NCBI RefSeq assembly: GCF_001528745.1
Contig: NZ_BCNS01000098.1
Location: forward strand, 62,001 to 126,000
DNA from: Marinobacterium profundum
Lineage (GTDB): Bacteria > Pseudomonadota > Gammaproteobacteria > Pseudomonadales > Balneatricaceae
Direction of reading: 5' to 3'
Length of the DNA: 64,000 bases
Below, piece after piece: positions 1 through 9,024 of the stretch. The translations under genes were made by a program, and so were the position numbers. Below the pieces are notes generated by a model. It did no database searches. It saw only the letters and a program-made list of their open reading frames with translations, and was not told the DNA's origin. The number at the start of each line of letters is the position of its first letter. Position 1 is the first letter of the stretch.

Positions 1-1
1 C

Positions 2-1027
2 ACCGCGATCCATCGCACGGACAGCGTGGGCTGCGTGCTGGTGTCCATCGAAACTGAGTGCGGCTACGTGGGTGAGAACTACATTTTTGCGCTCAACAAG
101 TCACGCCTGGATGTATTCGAGGGCATGATCATGAGCCTGGCCCAGCATGTGGTAGGCGAAAACGCGCTCTATGTTGAACGCATCTGGGAGAAGATGTGGG
201 CCGATATTAACCCCGTGGGCCAGAAGGGCATTGCGGTGTCGGCGATCTCGGCCATCGATACGGCGCTGTGGGATCTGATTGGCAAGAAGGCCGGGCTGCC
301 GCTGTATCAGTTGTTTGGCGGCTGTCGCGACAGTGTTAAGGCGTATGCCAGCAGTGGCCTCTGGCTGTCATCCAGTATCGACGAGCTGGTGGACGAGGCC
401 CGCGGTTTTGTGGATCAGGGTTTTCGCTCGGTGAAGTTGCGCCTGGGCAAGCAAAACGTGGCCGAGGATGTGGCCCGCGTGGCGGCCTTGCGCGAAGCAC
501 TGGGGGAGGATATCGAGATCCTGACCGATGCCAATCAGTCGCTGACACCACGCCAGGCCATGCGTCTGGCGCGCCAGATCGAAAAGTACAATATCGGCTG
601 GTTTGAAGAGCCTGTCTCGTCCCATGATCTGGCGGGCCATGCGCGTATTCTTGAGGCCATCAACATTCCGGTGGCCAGCGGCGAAACGGACTATACCCGC
701 TTTGGCATGAAGGCCATCCTTGATGCCAGGGCCGTGGATATACTGATGCCCGACCTGCAGCGCATCGGCGGTCTGAGCGAATTTCGCAAGTCCGTGGCGC
801 TGGCATCGGCCTATCATGTGCCGGTGTCCACCCATATCTTTACCGAACAAAGTCTGAGCATTGCCGGTTCCGCCGCCAACTGCATATCGGTTGAGCATGT
901 GTCCTGGTTTTCGCCCCTGTACCTTGAAAAGATGCAGATCTGCGAGGGCGAAATCGCCATGCCGCAGGCGCCGGGGCTGGGCTTCACCTTCGATTACAAC
1001 TTTATCGAACAGCACCGTATCCGCTAA
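2..1027 (+). CDS. Mandelate racemase/muconate lactonizing family protein (5' partial)
   Basis: Enolase-superfamily TIM-barrel dehydratase or racemase acting on a carboxylate substrate that cannot be named from sequence. The frame is open to the left edge, so the N-terminus lies outside the window; a GTG at 26 is probably internal. Counting from that codon, the family catalytic set is visible: Lys137-Leu-Arg139 (KxR in place of KxK), metal ligands Asp168 (in DAN), Glu194 (in EEP) and Glu220 (in SGE), then Asp243 and His270 as the Asp-His dyad of the mandelate racemase subgroup. The next gene starts 17 bp downstream on the same strand, suggesting an operon with two hydroxyacid dehydrogenases that would process the keto or semialdehyde product. 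Family assignment is firm; substrate is unknown. Confidence 0.9.
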   Translation, partial: TAIHRTDSVGCVLVSIETECGYVGENYIFALNKSRLDVFEGMIMSLAQHVVGENALYVERIWEKMWADINPVGQKGIAVSAISAIDTALWDLIGKKAGLPLYQLFGGCRDSVKAYASSGLWLSSSIDELVDEARGFVDQGFRSVKLRLGKQNVAEDVARVAALREALGEDIEILTDANQSLTPRQAMRLARQIEKYNIGWFEEPVSSHDLAGHARILEAINIPVASGETDYTRFGMKAILDARAVDILMPDLQRIGGLSEFRKSVALASAYHVPVSTHIFTEQSLSIAGSAANCISVEHVSWFSPLYLEKMQICEGEIAMPQAPGLGFTFDYNFIEQHRIR

Positions 1028-1044
1028 GCCAGGGGGAGATAACA

Positions 1045-1977
1045 GTGGCGCTACTTATCAGTTATCACGACCGTGATACCGCACCCTGGGTCGAGGCGTT
1101 TCGGGCCGAGCTGCCGCAGATGGATATTCGTGTTTACCCGGATGTGGGCAATCCGGCCGAGATCGAATACGCGGCCCTCTGGCAACATCCCCAGGGCGAT
1201 CTGCAAAACTACCCGAACCTCAAGGCCATACTGTCCTTTGGTGCAGGCGTTGAACATATCGTCAGCGACCCTCTGCTGCCAAAGGCGGTCCCCGTGGTGC
1301 GGCTGGTGGATGGCGCTGTGGTGCAGGATATGGCACTGCATGCCTTGCACTGGGTACTGCACTTTCATCGTGGCTACCATCAATATGCCCGCCAGCAGCG
1401 CCAAGGCCAGTGGCAGCCCAGACCCGCCATATCGCCTGCGCGGCGGCGTATCGGCATCATGGGCATGGGGCAGATTGGTCAGGCATTGGCGAAGCTGCTG
1501 CACGGGCTGGGTTTTGTGGTGACCGGCTGGGGAATCGATCCCACCGACGTCGCCCAGGGCATAGGCTACCGCTGTGGCAGTCATGAGCTCGAGGCCTTCC
1601 TGGCTGAAACAGATATATTGATCAATGCGCTGCCGCTGACACCGGCTACCGCCGGCCTGATTGGCGAGGCCGAACTTGCAAGGCTGCCAAATGGCGCCTT
1701 CGTAATCAGCGAAAGTCGCGGTGGCATCATTGATGAAACCGCGTTGCTAACAGCGCTGCAGCGGGATCATCTGGATGCGGCGGCGCTGGATGTGTTCGCG
1801 GTGGAACCATTGCCCCAGCACAGCGCTCTGTGGACATCCCCCGACGTTTTCGTGACACCCCATATTGGCGGCATTAATTATCCTGAAACCGCCGCCGTGG
1901 TGATGGCCGAGAACATTCGCCGCGTACAGCGGGGCGAGGCGCCAACGCCGCTTTACGATGCGCTCAAGGGCTATTAA
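1045..1977 (+). CDS. GhrA-like glyoxylate/hydroxypyruvate reductase (D-isomer 2-hydroxyacid dehydrogenase)
   Basis: Cytosolic NAD(P)H-dependent reductase converting a 2-keto acid such as glyoxylate or hydroxypyruvate to the D-2-hydroxy acid. The 310-residue length is typical. The Rossmann fingerprint GIMGMGQIG starts near residue 137, and the catalytic Arg225 (ESRGG), Glu254 (AVEP) and His273 (PHIGG) are all present. GTG start at 1045, preceded by an AGGGGGA ribosome binding site. It lies between an enolase-superfamily gene and a 3-hydroxyisobutyrate-dehydrogenase-family gene on the same strand, consistent with a small sugar-acid or hydroxyacid catabolic operon. The physiological substrate is inferred only from family. 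Confidence 0.88.
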   Translation: MALLISYHDRDTAPWVEAFRAELPQMDIRVYPDVGNPAEIEYAALWQHPQGDLQNYPNLKAILSFGAGVEHIVSDPLLPKAVPVVRLVDGAVVQDMALHALHWVLHFHRGYHQYARQQRQGQWQPRPAISPARRRIGIMGMGQIGQALAKLLHGLGFVVTGWGIDPTDVAQGIGYRCGSHELEAFLAETDILINALPLTPATAGLIGEAELARLPNGAFVISESRGGIIDETALLTALQRDHLDAAALDVFAVEPLPQHSALWTSPDVFVTPHIGGINYPETAAVVMAENIRRVQRGEAPTPLYDALKGY

Positions 1978-2023
1978 AAAGACGGCACTTTCAACCACCT
2001 GTGTTTTATACGAGACAGTCATA

Positions 2024-2941
2024 ATGAAAATCGGGTTTATTGGTCTGGGTAACATGGGCGCCGGCATGGCGGCCAACATTCTGCGTTACTGCGAGCACAG
2101 TGGCGATAGCCTGACGGTGCTGGACCTTAATCAGGCCGTGGTCGAAAAATTCGTTGGCCTGGGAGCTCGCAGGGGCGCCTCGGTGCAGGATATTGCACAG
2201 AACTGCGAGTTGATTTTTACCTCGCTGCCGAGCTCCAAACAGGTGGCACAGGTGGCTTTCGGCGCTGAAGGTATTCTGGAAAACGCTCTCCCTGGGGCTG
2301 TCTGGATAGAAACCAGCACCAGTGAGCTGGCGGAATGGGAAAAGGTTCGCGCTGCGGCACCGGCGTCGCTGACCCTGATCGACGGCCCCGTGACGGGCGG
2401 TGCTGAAGGCGCCGCCGCAGGCACCCTGACGATGCTGCTGGGCGCCGAGGAAACTCAACTCGAGGCATTGCGCCCGGTGCTTGAGTCTTTCACCAAAAGG
2501 GCGGTTCGCATGGGCCCTGCGGGCGCAGGCTATGCCACCAAACTCATTCAGTTGCACCTGAACTACCTGGTGGCCCAGGGTATTGGCGAGGCACTGATGC
2601 TGGGCACCAAGGCCAACCTGGATCTGGATACCCTGCACGGCGTGCTGCAGAACAGCTGTGCCCAGAGCTATGTGGTGGACCGTTACATCCCCATGGTGCT
2701 TGATGGCAGCTATGATCCGTCCTTTGCCCTGGGCCTGGCGACCAAGGACATGCGCCTTATTACCGGTTTGGGTGAATATCTGGATGTGGACCTGACCCTG
2801 GCTCGCAAGGTCTATGAGACCTATCAGGTTGCCACGGCCGAGTTCGGTGAAGACGCGCCGCACCTGTCGGTGGTCAAACTGATAGAAAACAGTGGCAAGA
2901 CCCTGCTGCGCAGCACTGCTTCGCAGGATAAGCCCGCCTGA
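2024..2941 (+). CDS. 3-hydroxyisobutyrate dehydrogenase family oxidoreductase
   Basis: NAD(P)-dependent beta-hydroxyacid dehydrogenase, a family that includes 3-hydroxyisobutyrate dehydrogenase and tartronate semialdehyde reductase. Start set at ATG 2024 because MKIGFIGLGNMG is the canonical N-terminal dinucleotide-binding motif; the frame is open further upstream. The 305-residue product has the substrate-binding DGPVTGG motif near residue 120 and the catalytic Lys173 in GAGYATK. The Asn normally four residues after that Lys is not there (the sequence continues LIQL), so substrate handling may differ from textbook members. Third gene of the presumed operon, 46 bp after the previous stop; a strong hairpin terminator follows. 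Confidence 0.88.
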   Translation: MKIGFIGLGNMGAGMAANILRYCEHSGDSLTVLDLNQAVVEKFVGLGARRGASVQDIAQNCELIFTSLPSSKQVAQVAFGAEGILENALPGAVWIETSTSELAEWEKVRAAAPASLTLIDGPVTGGAEGAAAGTLTMLLGAEETQLEALRPVLESFTKRAVRMGPAGAGYATKLIQLHLNYLVAQGIGEALMLGTKANLDLDTLHGVLQNSCAQSYVVDRYIPMVLDGSYDPSFALGLATKDMRLITGLGEYLDVDLTLARKVYETYQVATAEFGEDAPHLSVVKLIENSGKTLLRSTASQDKPA

Positions 2942-3036
2942 AGAGGGATCCCGATTAGGGATAGTTGATCGTTCTTGCGGGGGTAAGCCTGCGGGGGCAA
3001 GCCAGTGAGAGCTGGCAACCGTACAACACGCTTGGC

Positions 3037-3088
3037 CGAACAATCAGGCCGGTTGCCTGGCAACCGCGCCCGGTGTTCGGTCTTTTTT
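3037..3088 (+). terminator. Rho-independent terminator after the three-gene operon
   Basis: CCGAACA pairs with TGTTCGG (3037-3043 with 3074-3080), enclosing a second hairpin CGGTTG/CAACCG, and the structure is followed directly by a T-rich run. Lies between convergent genes; the T-run side serves the plus strand. Confidence 0.55.
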
Positions 3089-3095
3089 ATGTCTT

Positions 3096-4010
3096 TTAAT
3101 TGGATTGGGCGGGCGTCACGGGTCGTTGGTAGGTAGTGCTGGCAGGTTGACTGTTTTGCGCCAGATTATTTACGACGTTCTTGAGCAGTGAAATCGTTTT
3201 TCCCAGCAACTCGGCATCGCCTGGCACCCTGGGATACACCAGGTAGGCGGGGCGATGAAAGGAGGGCGCATGCTCGATCGGATGCAGGGTGCCCTGCTCA
3301 ATCAATGCGGCGACCGAGCGCTGCGGGAAATAGGCGGTACCGCCGAACTTTAGGATATAGTCCAGCCCCAGCATGCCCAGGCCGACCGAGAGTTTGGGGG
3401 CGCGGGTTTCGGGGTACGCCAGATTGTGGGCAACCCTGAACTCATCGCCCCAATCGATATAGATGTAGTCGGGCATCCAGTGACGGACCACTTCGCGCTG
3501 CTGGGTCGATACCAGGATCAGCGTATCCTCAAGCAACAGTTCACTCACCAGGTCGGCCTGCTGGCGGGGGATATAGGTAATCGCAAGGTCGATCAGGCCG
3601 CTGCTGAGCTGTTCCAGCAAACTGCCGGAATAGTCCGCCACCACCCGGGTACCGATCTGGGGGAGTTGTTCTTGCATCTGTTCGATCCAGACCGGTGTAA
3701 TCTGATCCCAGAGATTCATTTGAATACCCAGCGAGATCATGGCGTTCAGCTCTTCAGGCAAGCCCACTTCCTGGCGGGCCTGCTCCCAGGCATGTACTGC
3801 GGTTTGGGCAAAACGCATGAACTGGCGGCCGGCGAGGGTCAGTTCGGAACCCTCGCGCTTGCGCAGGAACAGGGCCTGCCCGAGCTGGCTTTCCAGTACC
3901 TTGATGCGCGCGCTGACCGTGGACTGCGTGATATGCAGTTGTTCCGCCGCCAGCTGGAAGCTGCCGCGCGTGGCGACCTCAATAAAGGCGCGCATATGGC
4001 TAATATTCAT
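3096..4010 (-). CDS. LysR family transcriptional regulator
   Basis: 304-residue LysR-type regulator: N-terminal winged helix-turn-helix at about residues 1-60 (MNISHMRAFIEVATRGSF start, then the AAEQLHITQSTVSARI recognition region) and a C-terminal periplasmic-binding-like effector domain. ATG start at 4010. It converges on the operon to its left and is followed to its right by a dioxygenase gene on the same strand, so it could act on either; no operator was identified. The effector is unknown. Confidence 0.9.
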   Translation of the reverse strand: MNISHMRAFIEVATRGSFQLAAEQLHITQSTVSARIKVLESQLGQALFLRKREGSELTLAGRQFMRFAQTAVHAWEQARQEVGLPEELNAMISLGIQMNLWDQITPVWIEQMQEQLPQIGTRVVADYSGSLLEQLSSGLIDLAITYIPRQQADLVSELLLEDTLILVSTQQREVVRHWMPDYIYIDWGDEFRVAHNLAYPETRAPKLSVGLGMLGLDYILKFGGTAYFPQRSVAALIEQGTLHPIEHAPSFHRPAYLVYPRVPGDAELLGKTISLLKNVVNNLAQNSQPASTTYQRPVTPAQSN

Positions 4011-4209
4011 TCAGGGCAGCCGCTGATAATCGACGTGTATAGGGGCAATTTTAAAAAATAGCCGCAGCCTCTGAGGACACGGCATTTTTCAGAACGGCGG
4101 GGCGCAATCAAAAACCTCCACAGAGCCTATCGGAAGCAGTAATTCGATTACAACCCGGCATGTCGCAAACAGCGTGCTGAGGGTCTTTTTAATGGCGATT
4201 AAAGGCTGA

Positions 4210-4233
4210 TAAAAAGCCACTTAGCAAGTGGCT
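4210..4233 (-). terminator. Terminator of the 2-oxoglutarate oxygenase gene
   Basis: Perfect 8-bp stem AGCCACTT/AAGTGGCT with a 3-nt loop. Read on the minus strand it is followed by TTTTTATC, just downstream of the stop at 4262. Confidence 0.75.
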
Positions 4234-4261
4234 GTCAGGCAACAGGCAGGAAGAGGGAATA

Positions 4262-5146
4262 TCAGTCGGTCAGAGTATCGGGGCGCAGCGCTTCGCGCTC
4301 GTAATGAATCGGCATGGCGCGGCCGTAGAACTGTTTGGCACGTTCCGGCCGGTTAACGGTTTCAGGGTCATAGACATAGGTTGGCAGGGCAATATAACGC
4401 GGTCGGCTGCCTTCAACCGGGGTGACGCGGTGCATCGAGAAACGGCCCTTGAAAATCTGCAGGTCACCGGGTTTAAGATCCAGTGTATGGACGGGGCCGC
4501 AGTCGCCCTTGAGTACATCGGCGACCTGGTCGAAGTTTTCATTTTCAGGTGTACGCAGGTCCGGGCAGTACTCAAACACGCCACCCTTGTCAGCCTGTTG
4601 TACCAGGATACTGACGGTGAACTCGTTGCCATCGAAATGCCAGGGAAAATAGTTGCCGTCGTCCATGACACTGTAGGGGCTGCAACCCAGTGGGTCAGAC
4701 CAGCGGTAAATAGGCCGGGTGACGCCAAGGCACTCGGACACAAACTGCAGCAGTTCTTCACGGTCGTAGAGGCGACGCAGGTCTGAGTCCTCTTCGAGAA
4801 TATCGGAGTTAACAAAGCCACTGCTGCGACGCTGGAAAGCGCGCTTGGGATGACCTTCAGGCAGTGACGGGTCATCCTGGCGCATGTAGGGGTTGTGGCT
4901 GTCCTGGGACCAGTAAATGTCCGGGCGCTTGCGTTCGATTTCGGCCTGCATGCGGGCAATGGACTGCGGACGAACAAAGTTCGCAATACAGCAGCACCCC
5001 ACGGCATCCAGTTCTGCCCGGCATTGGGCGATCAGTGCCCGGGTAACTTCGCTATCCGGATCATGGATCGGATAGCGATCCAGATCTATCAGTTCGTTCA
5101 GGGTACTCACGGCGACTTCGGGGGTAATGTTCAGCGCTTGTGTCAC
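4262..5146 (-). CDS. 2-oxoglutarate/Fe(II)-dependent oxygenase (phytanoyl-CoA dioxygenase-like fold)
   Basis: Non-heme iron oxygenase of 294 residues that would hydroxylate a small molecule using 2-oxoglutarate and O2. Iron ligands are readable as His170-x-Asp172 (PWHFDGNEF) and a distal His239 (SMHRVTP), with Arg248 or Arg250 available to bind 2-oxoglutarate. An intact His-x-Asp argues for hydroxylation, since Fe/2OG halogenases replace that Asp by Gly or Ala. GTG start at 5146 with a GGAG site just upstream. Monocistronic: own terminator downstream and a 422-bp spacer upstream. The free-amino-acid hydroxylase group is a plausible home, but the substrate is not determinable here. Confidence 0.75.
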   Translation of the reverse strand: MTQALNITPEVAVSTLNELIDLDRYPIHDPDSEVTRALIAQCRAELDAVGCCCIANFVRPQSIARMQAEIERKRPDIYWSQDSHNPYMRQDDPSLPEGHPKRAFQRRSSGFVNSDILEEDSDLRRLYDREELLQFVSECLGVTRPIYRWSDPLGCSPYSVMDDGNYFPWHFDGNEFTVSILVQQADKGGVFEYCPDLRTPENENFDQVADVLKGDCGPVHTLDLKPGDLQIFKGRFSMHRVTPVEGSRPRYIALPTYVYDPETVNRPERAKQFYGRAMPIHYEREALRPDTLTD

Positions 5147-5568
5147 GGCGGCTCTCCGTTCGTGTTTGACCAGGTGACAGATCTTATTCGGTAGCTGTGT
5201 TGCAGCCTAACGGCAATAGTCCATCAAAATGATCAGGCACGCATAGCGAGTTTTTTTTGTAGCTGATATCGAAAAATTCGATGTGATTTTGGTGCAATAA
5301 AATCATAAGCTTGGGAGCTTATTGCGGGATTTTGCAGGCTAATAAACAGCGCTGATTACAGGAATTTTTGTGACTCGATTCCGCGTCAGAATCCGAGGGC
5401 CTGAATGCTAATTCTTTTCCGTTGTTAAAGTCGAAAAACTGACACACTAACCGGCTCAATGGCTGTGACAAGTTTCCCTGTCAGCTTTGAGTTTAACGCT
5501 CGACCGCAATACTTCCCTGGGCGATACGAGCTTCAGGGTACAGGCGGGATTACATAAGGATAGGGGCC
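5147..5568. other. Divergent intergenic region, no gene seen
   Basis: AT-richer spacer between the divergent oxygenase and DMT genes, expected to hold both promoters. The only clear symmetry is a 15-bp inverted repeat, ATCGAA-AAA-TTCGAT at 5268-5282, a possible operator. No coding sequence or structured RNA recognised. Confidence 0.5.
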
Positions 5569-6453
5569 GTGAGTGTACTAATGCAGGTTACGAGTGAAAA
5601 CAGCCGCAGGGGCATACTGCTGTGTTTGCTGGCGATGCTGGTGTTTGCCGGCCAGGATGCCATTGTCAAAATGCTGATACAGGAGATGGCGGTAACCCAG
5701 CTGTTGCTGGTGCGCTACTGGGCATTTGCGGTCTTCGCCCTGATTTATGCGCACTATAACGGCGGGCTCATGAAGGCGGTGCGTTCCGCCCATCCACGGC
5801 TGCAGCTGCTGCGCTCTCTGCTGGCCATTGGCGAGGTCGCACTCTTCAATTTGTCGCTGCGCTACCTGGGGCTTGCCGAGGCCCATGCGTTGCTGGCGGT
5901 ATTTCCCTTGCTCGCCATTGCCCTGGCGGGCCCCATTCTGGGCGAGCATGTCGGTTGGCAGCGTCGCCTGGCGGTAGGTCTGGGCTTTGCAGGTACGCTG
6001 ATTATCCTGCGACCGGGTGACGCTGTCTTCAGGCCCGAGGCCCTGATCGCACTGTCTGCGGCCCTGGCTTTTGCTGTTTACAATCTGCTGACCCGGCGAG
6101 TCAGCCGCGGCGATGGCTTTACCACCAGTATGCTCTATATGGCGCTGGTGGGTTGTGTGGTCGCCACTGCCTTTGGTCTTCCGGCCTGGCGCGCGCCTAC
6201 CCTGCAGGAGTGGCCGCTGCTGGGCGTTATCGCTGCCACCGGCATTACCGCCCATCTGCTGTTGATCAAGGCGCTGGAATATACCCCGGCTTCCTTGCTG
6301 CAGCCGTTCAACTACAGTCTTCTGGTATTTGCCACCCTGTTCGGGGTGGTGGTTTTTGGCGAATTTCCCGACTTCGGCACCTTGCTGGGGGCATCGGTGG
6401 TCATTCTCAGCGGTCTTTATGCCATGAGCATAGCCCGATCTCGCACGCCCTAA
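5569..6453 (+). CDS. DMT family transporter (EamA domains)
   Basis: Inner-membrane transporter of the drug/metabolite superfamily, 294 residues, with about ten hydrophobic helices in two EamA-like halves (first half begins RGILLCLLAMLVFAGQD). Substrate unknown; relatives export metabolites or amino acids. GTG start at 5569 preceded by AGGATAGGGG; a second GTG (5575) and an ATG (5581) are possible alternatives. Divergent from the oxygenase gene and 139 bp before an MFS gene on the same strand. Confidence 0.85.
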   Translation: MSVLMQVTSENSRRGILLCLLAMLVFAGQDAIVKMLIQEMAVTQLLLVRYWAFAVFALIYAHYNGGLMKAVRSAHPRLQLLRSLLAIGEVALFNLSLRYLGLAEAHALLAVFPLLAIALAGPILGEHVGWQRRLAVGLGFAGTLIILRPGDAVFRPEALIALSAALAFAVYNLLTRRVSRGDGFTTSMLYMALVGCVVATAFGLPAWRAPTLQEWPLLGVIAATGITAHLLLIKALEYTPASLLQPFNYSLLVFATLFGVVVFGEFPDFGTLLGASVVILSGLYAMSIARSRTP

Positions 6454-6592
6454 CCTGCGTGTTCCACCTCTTAAGCATCACCGTTTTTGGCAGCTATCCC
6501 AGCCCTGGATGTGACTGGCCGATGTTATTCAGTACCATACTGCAGCGCGCGCCTGGCGATGCGCTGTTATCGGTCTGTTTGCAGGGATTCAA

Positions 6593-7885
6593 ATGACGTC
6601 CAATTCGCTTTTCAAGCATCGTACTTTCATGCGTTTCTGGATCGGCCAGATGGCGTCGTCGCTGGCGTTCCAGATGCTGATGGTGGGGCTCGGCTGGCAG
6701 ATCTACAACCTAACCGACAGCGCCCTGAGTCTCGGGCTGGTGGGCCTGGCGCGTTATCTGCCACAGCTGGTGTTGACGCTTTACGCCGGCCACGTGGCCG
6801 ATAACAACGACCGCCACAAGATCATGATGTTGTGCCGGCTGGTACTGACAGCCAGCATCGCGGTGCTGGCCGTGACCAGTGTGTTGGGCATTATCAGCCC
6901 GGCGATTATCTATGGCTGCTGCGTGGTGATGGGCACGGCGAGGGCATTCGAGATGCCGGCGACCCAGGCCATGGTGCCCAATATCGTCAGCGCTGATCTG
7001 CTGGCGCCAGCATTGACCTGGACGGCCTCGGGGCGTGAGGCCACCACCATTGTCGGGCCTGCGCTCGGCGGTGTGATTTATATCTTTGGTGCCGGCGCGC
7101 TCTACGGTACCAGCACGCTGCTGTGCCTGCTCTCGGCGGTTATTCTGGCGAATCTGCGCTATCGGCATGAAGCGCGCAAGAAGCAGCCGGTGACCCTCGA
7201 CTCCATGCTGGGCGGGCTGCGCTTTACCTGGAAAAATCCGGTGATCTTCGGGTCTATATCGCTGGATATGCTGGCCGTGCTGGTGGGGAGCGCCACAGCG
7301 CTGATGCCCATTGTCGCCCGTGACATCCTGGAAACCGGGCCCTGGGGTCTGGGGCTGTTGCGCAGTGCGCCGGCCGTGGGTGCTGTGCTGATGTCGGTTT
7401 ACCTGGCCTGGCGCCCGGTGAAGCGCACCGTGGGCGTGAAGATGTTTATCGCCGTGGCGGTATTCGGCTGTATGACCATCGTATTTGGTCTGTCCGAGAT
7501 GTTGTGGCTGTCGATCCTGTCGCTGCTGATTATGGGCGCCGCCGATATGGTGAGCGTGGTGATCCGCTCGACGTTGGTGCAACTCGAAACACCGGATGAA
7601 ATGCGTGGCCGTGTCAGCGCGGTCAATTCCATTTTTATCAGTACCTCCAACCAGCTGGGCGAATTCGAGTCCGGCGTCATGGCCGCCTGGCTGGGGGTAG
7701 TGCCGGCGATCATTGTCGGCGGTGTGGGTACTCTGGGTGTGGTGGCGCTCTGGGTGTACTGGTTCCCCAGCCTTGTGAAGCGGGACTATCTTGATATGCG
7801 CCCGGTGCCCTCGGGTACGAACGGAGCCAAAGGCAACGGCGGAGAATCCGGCAGCAAGGCCGCGGAACGCTCAGCCGGAGTCTGA
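6593..7885 (+). CDS. MFS transporter (EntS-like exporter family)
   Basis: 430-residue major facilitator with about twelve hydrophobic segments. The early motif YAGHVADNNDRHKI matches the MFS loop 2-3 signature (G-x-x-x-D-R-x-x-R-like), and the overall pattern resembles the EntS/MFS_3 exporters. The C-terminal 30 residues are hydrophilic and Gly/Ser/Lys-rich. Start ATG 6593. The same strand continues into a LysR gene 48 bp on. Substrate not predictable. Confidence 0.85.
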   Translation: MTSNSLFKHRTFMRFWIGQMASSLAFQMLMVGLGWQIYNLTDSALSLGLVGLARYLPQLVLTLYAGHVADNNDRHKIMMLCRLVLTASIAVLAVTSVLGIISPAIIYGCCVVMGTARAFEMPATQAMVPNIVSADLLAPALTWTASGREATTIVGPALGGVIYIFGAGALYGTSTLLCLLSAVILANLRYRHEARKKQPVTLDSMLGGLRFTWKNPVIFGSISLDMLAVLVGSATALMPIVARDILETGPWGLGLLRSAPAVGAVLMSVYLAWRPVKRTVGVKMFIAVAVFGCMTIVFGLSEMLWLSILSLLIMGAADMVSVVIRSTLVQLETPDEMRGRVSAVNSIFISTSNQLGEFESGVMAAWLGVVPAIIVGGVGTLGVVALWVYWFPSLVKRDYLDMRPVPSGTNGAKGNGGESGSKAAERSAGV

Positions 7886-7933
7886 CGGATGTGAAGCTTG
7901 TTTCAGACTAAGGCGTGACACTGGAGTGAACAT

Positions 7934-8878
7934 TTGTCTTTTGATTTGAAGAACCTGGAGCTGTTTGTTCGCGTAGCCTCACTCGGAGCCATTGGCCGGG
8001 CAGGGGCCGAGTTCAACCTGTCCGCGACCAACACGACGCAGCGACTCAAAGCACTGGAAGAGGAGCTGGGGGTCAAGCTGCTCAACCGCACGACGCGGGC
8101 GGTGTCCCTGACGCCGGATGGCGAGCTCCTGCTGGAGCATGCCAAACGCATTCTCGATGAGGTTGAGGCCGCCCGTAACCTACTGTCGCAAACCACCCAA
8201 CGGATCTCGGGGTCACTGCGGGTAACGGCTTCGGCGTCATTTGGGCGCTCCCATATAGTGCCATTCGTGCCGGAATTCCTGCGCCTGTACCCCGGTGTGA
8301 CACTGGATCTGCACCTGACCGATACGGTGGTGGATATCGTTGAGATGGGGGTCGATCTGGCCTTTCGTATTGGTGACCTGGCGCCGTCCAGCCTGCTGGC
8401 GCGCAAGATCGATGACAACCCGCTGGCACTGGTGGCATCGCCGGATTATCTCGCCCGGGCAGGGCACCCCAAAGTTCCGCAGGACCTGGCCGATCATGCC
8501 TGTCTGCCCCTGGGGGATACCCGTGCCTGGAAGCTGATTGCACCGGATGGGACGCTGCACGACGTCAAAGTGTCGGGGCCTGTGTCGGTCAACCTGGGGG
8601 AGGCGCTGGGTGAATGGGTGCTGGCGGGGATGGGTATTGGCCTGGCGTCCTTGTGGTATGCAGGGCCCGATATTGCAGCGGGCCGTCTGGTGCCGGTGTT
8701 GCCGGGGTACCGTGTCTGGCCCGAGGCGAAAATCTGGGCGGTGCGCCCGCCCGGTCGCATTATGGCAGCGCGGGTCAAGGCGTTTCTGGATTTCATGCAG
8801 GCGCGCATTGTCGAAACCAATGCCGGGCGCTACGCCAGCCTGATCGATGAGAACGGTGCGGTACGTATCGATGGTTAA
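7934..8878 (+). CDS. LysR family regulator (TTG start)
   Basis: 314-residue LysR-type regulator: HTH in the first 60 residues (LELFVRVASLGAIG then NTTQRLKALEEELG) and an effector-binding domain. The start appears to be TTG at 7934 with GGAG about 10 nt upstream; no in-frame ATG precedes the HTH. The next gene on the same strand, 146 bp away, encodes a nitroreductase-family enzyme, a frequent LysR target, and the spacer contains an inverted repeat. Confidence 0.87.
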   Translation: MSFDLKNLELFVRVASLGAIGRAGAEFNLSATNTTQRLKALEEELGVKLLNRTTRAVSLTPDGELLLEHAKRILDEVEAARNLLSQTTQRISGSLRVTASASFGRSHIVPFVPEFLRLYPGVTLDLHLTDTVVDIVEMGVDLAFRIGDLAPSSLLARKIDDNPLALVASPDYLARAGHPKVPQDLADHACLPLGDTRAWKLIAPDGTLHDVKVSGPVSVNLGEALGEWVLAGMGIGLASLWYAGPDIAAGRLVPVLPGYRVWPEAKIWAVRPPGRIMAARVKAFLDFMQARIVETNAGRYASLIDENGAVRIDG

Positions 8879-8926
8879 TGGCGTGAGCCGCCTGATTATC
8901 AATGAAGGGAAAACTGTTTTAGGGCA

Positions 8927-8949
8927 ATTATTCCGTCTGGCGGGATAAT
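8927..8949. promoter_or_regulatory. Inverted repeat upstream of the nitroreductase gene
   Basis: ATTATTCCG and CGGGATAAT are near-perfect inverted arms (one mismatch) around a 5-bp centre, 76 bp before the nitroreductase start. Position and size fit a LysR-type operator; function is inferred. Confidence 0.4.
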
Positions 8950-9024
8950 GTTTTCGGGTTTTGCTCGATAGTGCTGTGCCGATGAGGTCGATACTCTGTG
9001 CCCATCAACTACGGAGCACACACC

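Noticed and set aside
26-28. GTG at 26 as the true start of the first gene
   Set aside because: The frame is open to the window edge and the protein from here lacks the N-terminal capping domain expected of the family.
368-1015. Long open frame antisense to the enolase-superfamily gene
   Set aside because: It mirrors the codon pattern of a well-supported gene on the other strand and has no protein-like motif or ribosome binding site.
2006-3043. 345-codon minus-strand frame opposite the beta-hydroxyacid dehydrogenase
   Set aside because: Shadow of the plus-strand gene: His/Gln-rich sequence without domain features.
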